The notes under the pieces: model-generated
What the model was told of the DNA's origin: nothing
Database searches by the model: none
What the model saw: only the letters and a program-made list of their open reading frames with translations
From: Phoenix dactylifera
Taxonomy: Eukaryota; Streptophyta; Magnoliopsida; Arecales; Arecaceae
Assembly: GCF_009389715.1 (NCBI RefSeq)
Contig: NC_052397.1
Location: 16,192,129 to 16,256,128, forward strand
Length of the DNA stretch: 64,000 nt
Direction of reading: 5' to 3'
Shown here: positions 22,501-34,450 of the stretch, one piece after another
Layout: every line of letters begins with the position of its first letter
Numbering within the stretch: position 1 is the stretch's first letter
Made by a program: the position numbers and the translations under genes

Positions 22501-22887
22501 GTCAGACCCGTTTATTTGCATATTTATTTTATTATTTTATTTCTGGGCTTATTTGCATTCTAGGGTTTATTTGTGATTTATTTTATTTCTGGGCTTATTT
22601 GCATTTTAGGGCTTATTTGTGGTTTATTTGTGTTATTTGTGGGTTTATTAGGATTTATTTCTGTGTAAGGGGGTTTATGCAAATTGTGTATTTGGGCCCT
22701 ATATATAGGGAACTATTTTCATGATTAGGGTTTAATTAAATGATTTGGAATTTTTTTTCCCCCTTCGTTCTTTCTTCTCTTTTTCTCCTCTCCTCCTCTA
22801 TTCTTCCTGCGTCTCTACAACCTCTTCTTCCTTCTCTTTCTCTTGTTCTTCCTTCTTCTCCTCTTTCCCCGCACTGGTGCTGCATCA
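22449..22887 (+). repeat. 3' LTR of the chromovirus
   Basis: A 439-bp partner of 15075-15512, starting TGATGGGG after the polypurine run and ending GCATCA. About 17 differences from the 5' LTR are visible. Confidence 0.88.
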
Positions 22888-22892
22888 ATGGA

Positions 22893-23635
22893 TAGATTGG
22901 ACAATCGTTTTGCTATTGAAAGCTTATGTCATTTCATTCCACCCAGCATCAAACCCCTTGTACGGACAAATACATGGCAGAAATTAATATCAAAAACCAA
23001 CAGGCGCTGGAAGGCAGCATTTTCTTATTTATCCACACTAAGCTTACAGAGAACAAGCTATGAACAGCTTTCTACTAGAAGTACTAGAACGAGAGGAACT
23101 CCAAACAACTGCAAGTATAATCTTCTTTAAAATGCTTGTCGAACATTATTGGAAATATTAGGATCTGTTACCTCAGATTTGCTTCAACAGCATCCCAATT
23201 ATAGGGTTCAGCCTAACAATTTATAAAGTATTGCTGCCATCACATTGCCATGTCAGTGCTGAGATCAAATAAGAACAGTGGACTGATCTTAGAATGAAGC
23301 AAAATCCTGTTTCGATATAGCATGATCTTGATGCCTCCAAAGCTTATGATGGCTGCAAGTGTCTTGAATTTTTTTTGCAAAAAAAACATTGAGCATAATT
23401 AATGGCGGTATTGTTTTGCCAATACTATGAAAATCTTCAGCATCGATTAAGGGGTTGCAACATAGACCAATATAAAATGATGAGTGTTCCATTGCTGGTG
23501 ACAATAAAAATCTTAACAATCAATTTTCTGCAAGTTTCTCAGTGCCTGTCTACCTGAACTAACATTGCATATTGAGTGACATAAGGCCACCAAAAACTGA
23601 AGTCATTAGCTGGAAGATTTTTTAGATAACTTTGC
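22893..23635. other. Intergenic region between the chromovirus and Maf copy B
   Basis: AT-rich; it includes the 3' UTR of Maf copy B on the minus strand. No other gene is visible. Confidence 0.6.
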
Positions 23636-26600
23636 CTACTCAAGGGCCTCCTGAATAAGCTTTTCTGTTAGAGCCTTTGGAAGTCCCATTATGCTGTCAA
23701 TTGTTCCTACCTACAACATAAATCAATCAATCCATTACGCACAAGATGCAAACTTGGTGCAATATAGGCGTTTTCTTTAACACAATATTATTTAAAAAAG
23801 ATGTGAAAAGCTCACTATTGCCTCCACAAAAGGCGAAGTTAGTGGATTTTCCACCATCAGGCCACCAGCAACATAGAGCACATCCCCCTCCTTGATCTGA
23901 AATGGACACCAACAGGCTCATTAAATTATATCGATACAAAAATAGCTAAAGATCAACCTTATCCCTATCCAAAAAATATTGAGACCATCAATTTATACCA
24001 TAAAACCAATATATATTGAGAATCATATGGCATAAAAGACGCAATTACCAGACTCTCTATGACCTCTTCTGGTATTTTGTGAAAATAAACCTGCAAATCA
24101 GCCACACATAAAAATTCATGTACTGCTGTAAATTCATCAGAAAAAATGTACACTGCATGAAACAAATCTGCAATGCTGACACCACTATAGATTCCTATTA
24201 CATTGCATAAGACTGCTAATTTTTTTTCTTACAATACAATCAGGTCCTCTAAATGGATGCATTAAGAAAGACGAAAAAGTTACAATTCATCGTGATAACA
24301 TTCTGAGAAACATGCCGTGTATTTTTTTTAAAAAAGAGCTAAGTTAAGTTTTTTTTAACACTCAAATCCACCAAACTATCTATTCTTGCTGAATGCGAAT
24401 ATTAAAGTTGAGATGCTACAAGTGAAACAAAAACAGTACTTCAGCTTTATCCCATCCTCCTTTTCTTGCTCCTGTCTTGAGGTTTGTGACAAGTACAGAT
24501 CCCACCGTCGATGCATGACCCCCAGAATACCCTGAAAATTGCATCCCATACAACAGTGCGAATGAAGGCTGCATCAGAATAAGCTTCTTAGTGAAAAAGA
24601 AAAAAAAAACCCTCTCAAAGAGACCTTTAATAAATTCACGTGCTTCTTCTGCACCAGATGGCTTCTCTCTAATCATCCCTCCATGGACGACAACCTTCAA
24701 GGTATAAAAAAAAAAATCAGCACCGAGATAGAATGTGCTTTATATAAAACATAATATTCCATTAGAAAAGAAAACGTAAGTCTGGTGGATGCAGTTTGAG
24801 GTGTATAAACAGTTCCATGAAATGTAAAACAAAGCTGAAAATACTAATCATTTTTTCTATCCATTAGACTAAATATATAGTTTTACACCTCCTATTGATG
24901 CAAACATGAGATTTTCAAAATTGTGAAATCAAAAAGAATTAAAGGCACTACAACAAGCAGCTGCCACCCTTCAGAGGATTATGATCACATAATGGTATAA
25001 TGGCAGAGGATAGGGATGTAGCAGAGCAAGAGAAGAGGTAAGGAGTTGACGATGGGAGATAAAATGAGAAAAGTTAAATTGACACCTTAAGATCTCCCAA
25101 TCATTGTTAAGTGAGAAAACTTTGACATCGAGATACCTCCACTAGTTTATGGTAAAACAGTAACACTGCAAAAATGATGAATAGCATAATTCACATTGAT
25201 ATTTTAAACATAGGATTGCACTGCCTTCGTTATGCTAAGATCCTTTTAACAGATACAATTGCCATCCATCGGTAAGAATTTACTAACGATATTATGTGAA
25301 TTTCCTGAACTTACCACATTTAATAGTATTGTTGAATGGCAATCTGTTCTGCACAAAGCGACAGTTCTTAATCAGGAGGTGTTAGGAACTAAAAGGAGTA
25401 CTCTGTTTTAAGTCTTTCATTAGATATGATTTTATTCAGAGTAAGGGACTCATAGAAGAAATCCCCTTAAAATCAACTGGCAGCCTTGTAAAAAAACCTG
25501 CTTTCATGGGTCTGTCAAGTCCAATCTATTCCACTGTCTTCTTGCTCTCATTCAGGAGTCTGAAGAAGTTGAACATGGCAACTACAAAATAAGATCATTA
25601 ACTTTTATGTTTATATAACTCTGCTAAACCTCTTTGGTCCAAATACAAATCATAAACATCGTCTCTATCACTTGATTATTTTTTAGACCCTACTTCAAAA
25701 TTTTCTTCATTTCTCAATCCAACATTTATCCATGTCTTCATCATAACTATTGATGGTACACCATCTTCTCTAACATGTACCATAGAGACTTGTCCTAGGA
25801 ATCTGCAGTAAGCACATTCATAACAAGTGTAAAGAGAACAAAGCAACAGCTATATCTGTCATTAGTGTACCCATTCCTTGAAGCTTCCTACCATCTCAAC
25901 AACAAATTTCACTTTTAAAATCTTCTCAGGTGTTCAATATATCTCCATCATAAAGCTCTCTAATCTCTAACCAGCAATTGGTTTGTCGGCATTGTCACTT
26001 CAGTTGAAAAAAATAACCAGCTAGCATGAACGCAATATGTCAGCTTATAAATCCTCCCTCATGCTTATACCAACTACATCCTACATCGAACTTCTAGCAC
26101 TCATAAAGCAATAGCAACAGTATTACTTGCAATACTACATTGCCTAGCAACAATGAAACAAGGGACAAGAAATCTCACTTGATCGGCAGTTATCAAAAGG
26201 GTCGGGTCAGTATGATCTTCTTTAAAACCATTGCTGCGAAGCCTTGTTACAATGGCATCCGCCTGAGAAGGTCAAAAAGCATCCATTTCCAGCGTTGGTT
26301 ATCAAATGTCACACAAATTAAAACCCAGATGCGGTAAATCTTAAGTAGTTAAATCGTCGAACACTTTGAACTCAAACCTTAGCTTCCGCCAGGGCCATCA
26401 CCAGCTCCTCCGGCTTCTCCCTCCGTATCTCCTTCTCGTCGATGTCTGCACCCTAAAAGCCATAAAGCCATGACACCTCATCTACCCTTTTATTCTTTTA
26501 TTATCGTAATATATATAGAGAGAAAAAGAGGACGGGAAGAGCGTGACGAGAGAGACAAGGTGGGTAGAAATAACAACAAACCATGACCGTGAACTTGTAT

Positions 26601-26777
26601 CCCATCTCGGCCAGTATTCGTCGGCGAGACGCCGACGACGACCCCAGTATTACCTGCGATTATTTAAAATAGTTATAATGAAAAATAAATAAAAACAATG
26701 ATTAAATTCTATAAAAATAGAGTAACCAGAGAGAGAGAGAGAGGGGGGACCTTAAAAAGAGAAGCCCTGGAAGCCAT
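23636..26777 (-). CDS. Maf-family nucleoside triphosphate pyrophosphatase, copy B
   Basis: Nine exons on the minus strand: 26751-26777, 26582-26653, 26378-26452, 26179-26262, 24625-24694, 24440-24531, 24049-24090, 23816-23896, 23636-23710 (618 nt, 205 residues). All exon joins are GT-AG, and exons 2 to 8 have exactly the same lengths and phases as copy A. Family signatures: VILGSSSASRRRIL, RREKPEELV, the canonical TADQ catalytic-base motif at the exon 4 end, VVVHGGMIREKP, YSGGHASTVGSV, and GGLMVENPL. It should hydrolyse nucleoside triphosphates as other Maf proteins do. The YEGLDKAEV segment of copy A is KGGWDKAEV here. It ends tail to tail with copy A, 9.7 kb away, and its 5' end faces the small gene at 27902. 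Family and model are firm. Confidence 0.9.
24695..26178 (-). other. Intron 4 of Maf copy B
   Basis: AT-rich intron of 1.48 kb; no element with clear ends is visible. Confidence 0.65.
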
Positions 26778-27332
26778 CTTCTTCTCTCTGGAACTCGGCC
26801 CCGATAATGGAGGAGGAGTTCCAACTGCGCAGAATCGGTCTCTTACACTGCTCCGCGGGACAGCACACGAAGATATAAGATGGGCATAGTGCCTCCTAGC
26901 GAGACATGACAAGGGGACTCCAGAATTTGACATCCCATCCGACGTGCCCCACGACGTGGGACCCGCCATCAATCTGCGTCCCCATCATGTGAATGACGCG
27001 TGTCGCAAGACCACAAGAAAGCCCGCGGTAAAGGAAGAAGCGGCGCCAAATCCATCGAGTCCCAGCGGAGGCGGCGCCGCAGAGAAGAGGAGCGGGATTC
27101 AAAGAGAGGAGCGGCTTCACACGATTCTTATCTATCCATTACTCCACACCGCAAGCCCACGGGCTTTTTGGCTCTACCTTTCCCTCCGAGAAAATATTAT
27201 ATGCTAGCTTTCATCTCAAGCAACCACAAGCTTTCCCCTTTCCATAGTATTCCCCTCCTCTTCCCTCCCCTCCTCAAGAAAAAATATAGACCTCTCCTCT
27301 TCCTCCTCCTCCTCCTCCTAATCTTCTTCAAG
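26778..27332. promoter_or_regulatory. Divergent promoter, Maf copy B and small gene C
   Basis: This interval lies between the Maf copy B start (minus) and the first untranslated exon of the next gene (plus). The plus strand has a long CT-rich leader with a TCC-repeat run (27296-27320) before a likely splice donor at 27333 (CAAG/GTTGGT). A GA run at 26730-26745 follows the Maf exon 1 donor. No firm TATA box was identified. Confidence 0.4.
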
Positions 27333-27901
27333 GTTGGTAGTAGAAGAACTGTGTCTCCCTCGGTATGTCCACCATCTTGATTCTTTCTAGTAATTGGTGG
27401 TTGACTTCCTTAATTAGTCTCTATATTCTAGTTGTCTATATTACTGCCTTCTTGATTCTGTGTGCTATCTATCTTATTAATTTACTTGCAAGCTTTATAT
27501 CCATCAGTGTTTGGATTAGATTCATTCTGCTTTCTTCAAGATATGTAGATTTAAATATTTAACTCAGTAGATTGCCTTGCTTCACGTTAGCGTGACATCT
27601 CGACTAATGACACAGTGCCACCATGGCTTATATTTTATATTGAGATAAAGTTTGGTTTTCAATTCTGAGTCTTGAGTTCACATCAAACCTTAAATTAATC
27701 TTTTATGTTGCGGCTGAGCCGATATAGCAATTCACAAGTGTTTAGTTTGATAAGAGTTGAAGTATGCTGATATGATATTATTGAATTATGTGATATTGTT
27801 TATTGAACAAAAAGCATTCTTTCATGTTTGCTTGTTTGATAAGCTGGGTTTGAAATATGAGAGAATGAGAACATTTTTCTGTATCTTGGTTGCGTTTAGA
27901 T

Positions 27902-28304
27902 ATGGAATCGCCGGAAGGTAAGACTGAAATGGAGCTTCCGCGACCTACTTCCCCTTGTTGGAAGAAGAAGTCGGCGGACGCGGGCTTCGTGGCTAATTTT
28001 AAGGACCACTTTGATCAGCTTGTGCATACTTCAATGGAGCAGCACAGGATTTGCCTCAAGAAGAGCATGAGGGAACTTAAGGACTATGTTAGGCTCAAGA
28101 AACAAGGCGCGGTGATTCCCTATTCCTTTCCTCTTCAAGCTCTGATTTAGATAAGTCCTTTCCCTTTGTTAATCTTTCAGTTAATGAATTTTGGTATTGG
28201 GTTTTCAGATGGTGAAATCATCAAAGGATGTCACTGAGAGGGATTCAGCAGGTGATAAAGAAAAAGAAAGTTCGATGTCGGTCCACGAGGCAACATCACT
28301 ATAG
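27902..28304 (+). CDS. Small uncharacterised plant protein, paralogue C
   Basis: Two coding exons, modelled as 27902-28087 and 28209-28304 (93 residues). The acceptor at 28208 is firm; the donor could instead be at 28112, adding eight codons in frame. An intron in the 5' UTR (27333-27899) is likely. The protein is hydrophilic and without a signal peptide or membrane segment. It shares with the gene at 35855 the pattern C-x-K-K-K-S-x-D, then D-H-x-D-x-x-x-H-x-S-M-x-x-H-x-x-C, and a second exon starting with M and S-K-x-V-x-E-R. I recognise it as a plant-type small conserved protein but cannot name a function. The conserved His/Cys pattern could be structural. Downstream the tail diverges between the copies. 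Confidence 0.65.
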
Positions 28305-31300
28305 GATCCAACATGGTTGATGATTTGTTCTTGATGACAGTTTTAGAGTAGTTTCATAGGTGGCAAGAATTCATCTTGGCAGCTTTGAAGTCTTCTTTAG
28401 GTCATAAGACTAATTTCTTTTTTACTTTTAAAGCACTGGACATATGGTGGATACCTTCTACGCACTTTCCATGGTGCATTTTTTTTCAGCTACTTTTTCA
28501 CTCGAAGTTTTGCAGTAATTTGTGATTCATTGCGTTATCCTGGGGCTCTTGCTATTTTTGGTTGAGGAATTTAGTGATTAGTTTCAGTAATTAGTGATGT
28601 GCAGCCTTGAGATCTTGTTATTATCTGTTGAAACACTTGCAAACCGACAACTGGTCATGCCTTCCCTGGTCCTGTTTTTATTGTTACAGTAATTTAACTT
28701 GAGCTGAGTATGCACTACTTCAACCACTGCAGCAGTTTTTGCATGAAACAACAAAGAGTATTGTCCATTTGGCAACCAGTGCTTGTTATTACGTTGCTAA
28801 ATTCTTGTTTCTATTGTAGTTGCAGAGTGTTTCTTTCGGTCCTTATGTACATATTCACTTATGCAATTGGATAGTTGCTGAAGTTTCTTTTGCTCCATGG
28901 TGACAAGATCTACACTGCCTTAGCCAGCATGTCTCTTATACTTGAGATCGATTAAAACATTTATAGTGTAATGATTTAGGTTTAAGTTTTGTAGTTCTTG
29001 GTTAGCTTATGCCGACTACCTCTTTTTCTGTAGGACACTGAAAATATTCGCTTATTCACTTGGATAGTTGCTCAAGTTTCTTTTGCTCCATGGTGACAAG
29101 ATCTACACTGCCTTAACCAGCATGTCTCTTATACTTGAGATCAATTAAAACATTTATAGTGTAATGATTTAGCTTTAAGTTTTGTAGTTCTTGGTTAGCT
29201 TATGCCAACTACCTCTTTTTCTGTAGGACACTGAAAATATTCAAATTTAGGATTCATCATCATATCTGTTCACGTTTCTTGTTTATTTTTTGTTTGCCTG
29301 TGTATTGTGGTTTTAAATGTATGAACAAACACATTTCCCCCCAGAAAAAGTAATTGCAGAATCAAATATTGAATCCTTCCATTTGTACCTTCAAACTCTA
29401 TGAATGTTTTCCCACTGAATTATGTTTGTACCTTCCGCATGCCTGTCTTCTTCCTCCTCCTGACTGCATTAGTATGTCTGCTAAGTGCACCCAAAGGCCA
29501 AGTTCTTAGATAGAGCTCAAGAATGTCTTATCATGGACTGGAAGAGATATTGTTTTGTTAGCTTATTTTGAAAAAAAAAAGAAGAAGAGAGAATTGGAGT
29601 TTTACTGCAGCAGTGCATTGTAAATTAACTGTAGGATATTCATATTTTCTTGCAGTACATAATGCATGGAAGTGAAAAAGGTATAGAGGAGGTTATGGAA
29701 GAGACCCCCCATTATCCAAAGTTGCTAACTTCTTCATGATCATCTCCACTTGCACTGCCACTGAAATCAGTTCTACAAGATTGTAAAAGAAACATTTAAC
29801 TCTGTTAAAAATTTAGAATAATTCTTGGCGCATGCTTGGATGTTGATTACTTTGATGTCCACAAAATGCAAGTGCTTGAGGTAAAGATCCAACATGAGAC
29901 CCAAGAAAACAATGGTTCAAGATGGTTAAACACAGGAGGAACATTGCAAACAAGAATTTTCTTATGGATTTGGTCTATCTAATTGTAAGATAGATGGCTT
30001 TATAGAACTAGATCACTTCATATATACTTCAAGAGTGTCAAACATATCTATAGTATATTGTAATGCGTTAAAGTTTGGTGAATTGGCATTATGGTTCAAC
30101 ATTTTGGTTGGGTATTCTGTAACTTTAATTTCGTTACACCAACATTACATTATATAACAAATTGACCGTAAAAGCTCTCCAAACTCCAAAGAAAAATACA
30201 AACCTAGAATTATTTGTTAATTAATCAATCTTCTGTTATGAGAAGCAATTTCAATTTGCTAGCAGGAATTGGGTCTAATGGTGGACGCCCCTTTTCTGGG
30301 GTTGCCCATGGGAAAGTTCTGGATTATTTTCTTTTAGGAAAAAACCCTAGTTCCACTAGCTGATTGTTTGTTCCTCATACAATCAACTGCAAGTGCATCT
30401 TTGTGCTTCACAAGGGATTATAGGTTTCTAATATATCCCTGCCACAATGCTACATTAGTGCCATATTAGATTGGAAAATAAAATGAGTCACTCTCTTAAG
30501 CTAGGATAAATTGATTGGCAAAATGCATGTCCGACCTACCACCAAGCACGCACTTGTGCCTTAGACAAGAGGCAAGGGAGCAATTTAGAAGTAGTGTTGC
30601 CCCTCAATTCCCAATTAACAAAGTTTTGATCATGCGAATTTTGAGTCGGTCTGCCCCGAGGCTTAGGCTTTAACCTAGGTCATGATGATGGGTATAAATT
30701 GGCATGAGGATTAGCCCCTCATAGTCTAAGGATAAAAAAATGTTAGACCTTGGCGACCAAAAAAAATTGATATACGGACCTTTTTATCTTTGGTATAGGT
30801 GATATCGGCTATCTTTTCCCTTATAAAAAAATATAGGAACCATCGACAATGAAAATATGACTTGCAAAATGTGTGCGTACATTCTATATATACGTATATG
30901 TATGTATGTACATATATACATACGTAAATACATACATGTGCACTCCATATATAATTAATTTAATATCTAGTTAATGTTTTTTAGTGCTATATGGATAGAT
31001 TTTCTTAAGAGTTATTTCAAATAGTAATAAATCTTCATGGAGGTGCATCTAAAAATAATTAAAGAAACAATGAGAGATCATTATTAACTTTTTATTTCAC
31101 ATGTTTTGACAATTGACATAGAGAAGTTAGAATGATTCTGTAGTCACTCACTGCATCTAATAACTAACTTTTAAATTAAATATAATTAAGAAGTATTTTT
31201 ATTAATTCATGATTTTATTTATCTCATATAAATAGTTCTGCAATCACAACATAGTTTTGAGCAATTATTGATATTGAGTAATTGTTGAACATGACATCAT

Positions 31301-31973
31301 TTTTATCATAATCTTCAAACTATTTTTCTTTATGAAAAAATTAAATTCCCTCTCCCTCTTGAAGTTAATAGTCTTATTATATGTATGTGGCTCTACTGAG
31401 TCCTGCATGATTTCATATTTTCCTCCTTTTTTCCCCACCTTTGATCTTTGATATGGTCATGCTTGTAGTAAGCCAACCCACAGTTATAGACTTGACCCAA
31501 CAAACTGATTTAGATTGCGAATTTTTTGGATCCAAAGATAAAATTTTAGAACTATGCCCGACCCAAACTTGGTTCCACTCAAACAGGATAAATTACTAGA
31601 AATATAACTTTTATAATTTTACTCTTGTATTTTTATCTTTTAAAAAGAAATTTTTTTTTACTACCGTTATTTGGCCTTTTGTATATCCTCTTATCAAAGG
31701 ATTTCAACGCTTGTCATCCCATGTACAATAATTAGTCATTCTTTTATATATATATATAGAGAGAGAGAGAGGGAGAAGATTGCATTAGATTCATCTGCAC
31801 TCGAATGGATTTTCATTCAGTTTCGATCAGATCTATAGCGGACGATGATGATCTCATATCAATGATTCAAATCATTGGATGGGATATACTATATCTAAAC
31901 AACTTATATACCAAAAATCAAATAATCTAATATGATGTATCAAATAACCAAAAATATTAGACAGTTTAAATAA

Positions 31974-32009
<36 letters not shown>

Positions 32010-32556
32010 CATTCTTGTTTTCTTAGTTGAAGGTCTCCATTGCTATATACATTCTTGTTTTCTTAGTTTTTATGCATGGTTCTATTGAGTAGCTGAATTC
32101 AAACATGCCCATTCCGGTCACCAAGCCAGATGGATATGGGTAGGGTTTAGGTGGAACCACCCCTTTAAGATTTTCATCGGGATTGGATTGGCCCAAAGTC
32201 AAAACAGTGGGTTTGGGATTTGGGGTGAGATTTTTATTTTATTTTATTTTATTTTTTAATATATTTATATATATGTATTTGCTAAAATAAATAATTTACG
32301 GATACATCCAATAAACTTAGAAACAATAAATCTAGAAGCAATCTTCACAACTTTTTCCGAATATCTCAGCAGCCGCAATTTCATTAGTCTCTTTAAAAAA
32401 ATAAAAATAAAAATAAAAATAATAAAAGTTAAAAAAAAAAAAAGCAGAAGCTTAGCATGGTCGAAAGCCGGGACCTTGAAATCTAAACCTGGTCGCTCCG
32501 TGCGCTGCTCGCCGCCCACTCCGGCTTTGCCTGCAAAAAGCCCGTTCTTCCCGTCC
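28305..32556. other. Intergenic region between small genes C and D
   Basis: 4.2 kb of AT-rich DNA. It holds the 3' UTR of gene C, a 193-bp tandem duplication (28860-29246), GTATGTAT-like microsatellites near 30880-30945, GA and TA runs (31747-31775, 31976-32005) and ATTTT runs near 32234-32260. I see no gene. Confidence 0.6.
28860..29246. repeat. 193-bp tandem duplication
   Basis: The stretch from GGATAGTTGCTGAAG to GACACTGAAAATATTC is repeated with an offset of 193 bp and only a few substitutions. It is non-coding and was probably produced by a recent local duplication. Confidence 0.9.
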
Positions 32557-32637
32557 TATAAGTACACGTGGATGCTCAGCGCTTCGCCCTAAGTCGCCCT
32601 CTCCTTATTTCGCTGACCCTGTTCTTCTCTCTCCCAG
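32557..32637 (+). promoter_or_regulatory. Core promoter and first untranslated exon of small gene D
   Basis: TATAAG at 32557-32562 and a CACGTG G-box at 32565-32570 precede a short leader that ends in a splice donor at 32638 (CCCAG/GTGCAC). A G-box so close to the TATA box may lie within the core promoter. The transcript start is inferred. Confidence 0.5.
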
Positions 32638-33023
32638 GTGCACTTCTTCTCCTCTTTCTCGATTCGAATCTCGGTTTATTTCCTCCTTTTCTTGGGTCTA
32701 AATTTCATGCTTTATATTGATCGAACTATGGCTTTGGGGTTTCGAGGGCTTCTTTTTCCCTCACAAATGACTTTGGGTTCTTTCGAATAAGCGGTTTATG
32801 GTTTTAGATTTTTGTTCAGATATTTTCTATTCTTCGTATGCAATATTATTTTTAGACCGGAATTTGTATGATCATTTGTTACTTCGTTCAGATTCAGAAA
32901 ACTTTATTTCTTTAGCTGTTTAAGACAATCTGAAGATCGAAGAAAAAAAGGGGAAAAAAGATTAAATCTTTAGCGCCTTGATCCTCTCTGCGTTTCCTCA
33001 TGGGTTATGGATTTGATCATATG

Positions 33024-33061
33024 TACCCCCCCACCCCCCCCCCCCCCCCCCCCCCCCACCC
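33024..33061. repeat. Poly-C tract
   Basis: A run of about 37 C residues broken by two A residues. On the minus strand it is a G tract able to form a quadruplex. Assembly errors are common in such tracts, so its length may be unreliable. Confidence 0.85.
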
Positions 33062-33706
33062 CAGCCGGGCGAAAATAATGACAATTGATATTTACCACTT
33101 TGCTCGATTCGATATAAGGAGTGTCGACATTAAATTCCCTCTCAGGTCCATTCATAATCCATGAATGGATTAATTGAGACTATCTCAAAACTTAATTGAG
33201 AGTGAAATTCATGAATGGGCAGATTGATCGAAAATTTCATCTTTGGGGAGGAAAAAGTTGTTTTGGGGCTCATTGTCGCGAACCTTCACTTGTCCATCAT
33301 TTTTTCCCTCTCTATGTTCTGCTACCACTACCTACTAACCTGAGAAGATTTAGGACTCTTCCATAGTTTGACATGCAGGTCCCATCTTTTTCGGTCTCCA
33401 CGTGAGGGTCTAACTCCATCGGAACATCCAGTGATCCGTAGATGTCTTTCAGCTGCGTCAACAATTTTATTATAGAAAATTATGGTTGAAATTGAACGAC
33501 CAAATAGATTATATGGGTGAATTTATGTGCATTTGATTCAAGCATAATATTTTTTTATAGGCATTTGTTTCTAGAACTAGTTTCTGTTTGGAGATTGGAT
33601 CAATTATGGATGCACCATCTGGTTGCTAGGTAATTAGTGATACAATTGATACTTGAATGGTAATTTCATCAAAGAGTGCAGCAAAACTAGTTGTATGAAT
33701 CAAAAA

Positions 33707-34450
33707 TGTATTGGGGGAAATGGGGAGTTTGAGTCCAACTAGGAGAAGGCCTTGATATACGAGTTAGAACCAAAATTCAACCTAAAAGTTTAAGCCGTTA
33801 AGTTTTGGGTCTAATAATCTCTATCCATGCATCTACCTCCCACTAATTATTCTAAACCTGATATATGGTCCTCAATATTCTCCCACTTCGCTTTTGAGTC
33901 AATTTAACTCTCCTTTGAGTCCGGTGCACTAGTACTCTTCAATCAAGCTCCATATCCAATTAGTCTTGCATGTACCACATGTTACCGTTCCAGTTCAAGA
34001 GTCATCTTACACTTTACCTAGTATGTTACTGCTCCAATCCAAGAGTTCCACTTTTCAAGAGCCACATTTTCACTGCACCCATAGAAGAATCCACTCGTCC
34101 AAGAACCATGCCCAAGCCCATGCTCAATCTCATCACCTTGCTTCATCGAGTCCACTTGCCACACCACTCGGCACACCTTGCGGCCACTAGGATCAGTCCG
34201 CATGCTACTATTCTTCACAAAAGCTATGATTGTGATTTCTTTTTAGTTTGGAGACTTGTCTGGGATTGTCTGCTGTCGGCTTTGACATGTGATAGCATTT
34301 GTCGGGGAGAAACAAAGTGTTTGAGTCCAACCAGGAGAAGGCCTTGATATACAAGTCAAAATCCAATTCCACTTAAAAGTTTAAGCTGTTAAGTTTTGAG
34401 TCCAATCATCTATATCAATTCATCTACCTTCCACTTATTCTTACATGTGA
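33707..34450 (-). mobile_element. Degraded TRIM-like LTR element
   Basis: Two direct repeats of about 150 bp (from about 33707 and about 34300) share the stretch from GTTTGAGTCCAAC to CATCTACC at about 80% identity. The sequence just left of the second repeat (GACATGTGATAGCATT) resembles the degenerate complement of a methionine-tRNA primer-binding site at the position seen in the TRIM at 45980. Ends and target duplications are not clear. Probably an old, broken TRIM on the minus strand. Confidence 0.45.

Larger units (their letters stand above)
15070..22892 (+). mobile_element. Broken chromodomain Ty3/gypsy element (chromovirus) with TSDs
   Basis: LTRs at 15075-15512 and 22449-22887 are flanked by an exact 5-bp target-site duplication, ATGGA (15070-15074 and 22888-22892). 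A primer-binding site for initiator methionine tRNA (TGGTACCAGAGCC) follows the 5' LTR and a polypurine run (GGGAGGAG) precedes the 3' LTR. Remaining parts are a gag remnant (20897 on), short protease/RT-border and integrase pieces and a C-terminal chromodomain (21397-22500). It is broken, and most of the polymerase is absent. The LTRs differ at about 4% of sites, about 1.5 million years at 1.3e-8 per site per year. A 3.0-kb solo LTR of another family is nested inside. Confidence 0.9.

Noticed and set aside
24958-24975. CACTACAAC-like start of a CACTA transposon
   Set aside because: No matching inverted end or 3-bp duplication was found nearby.
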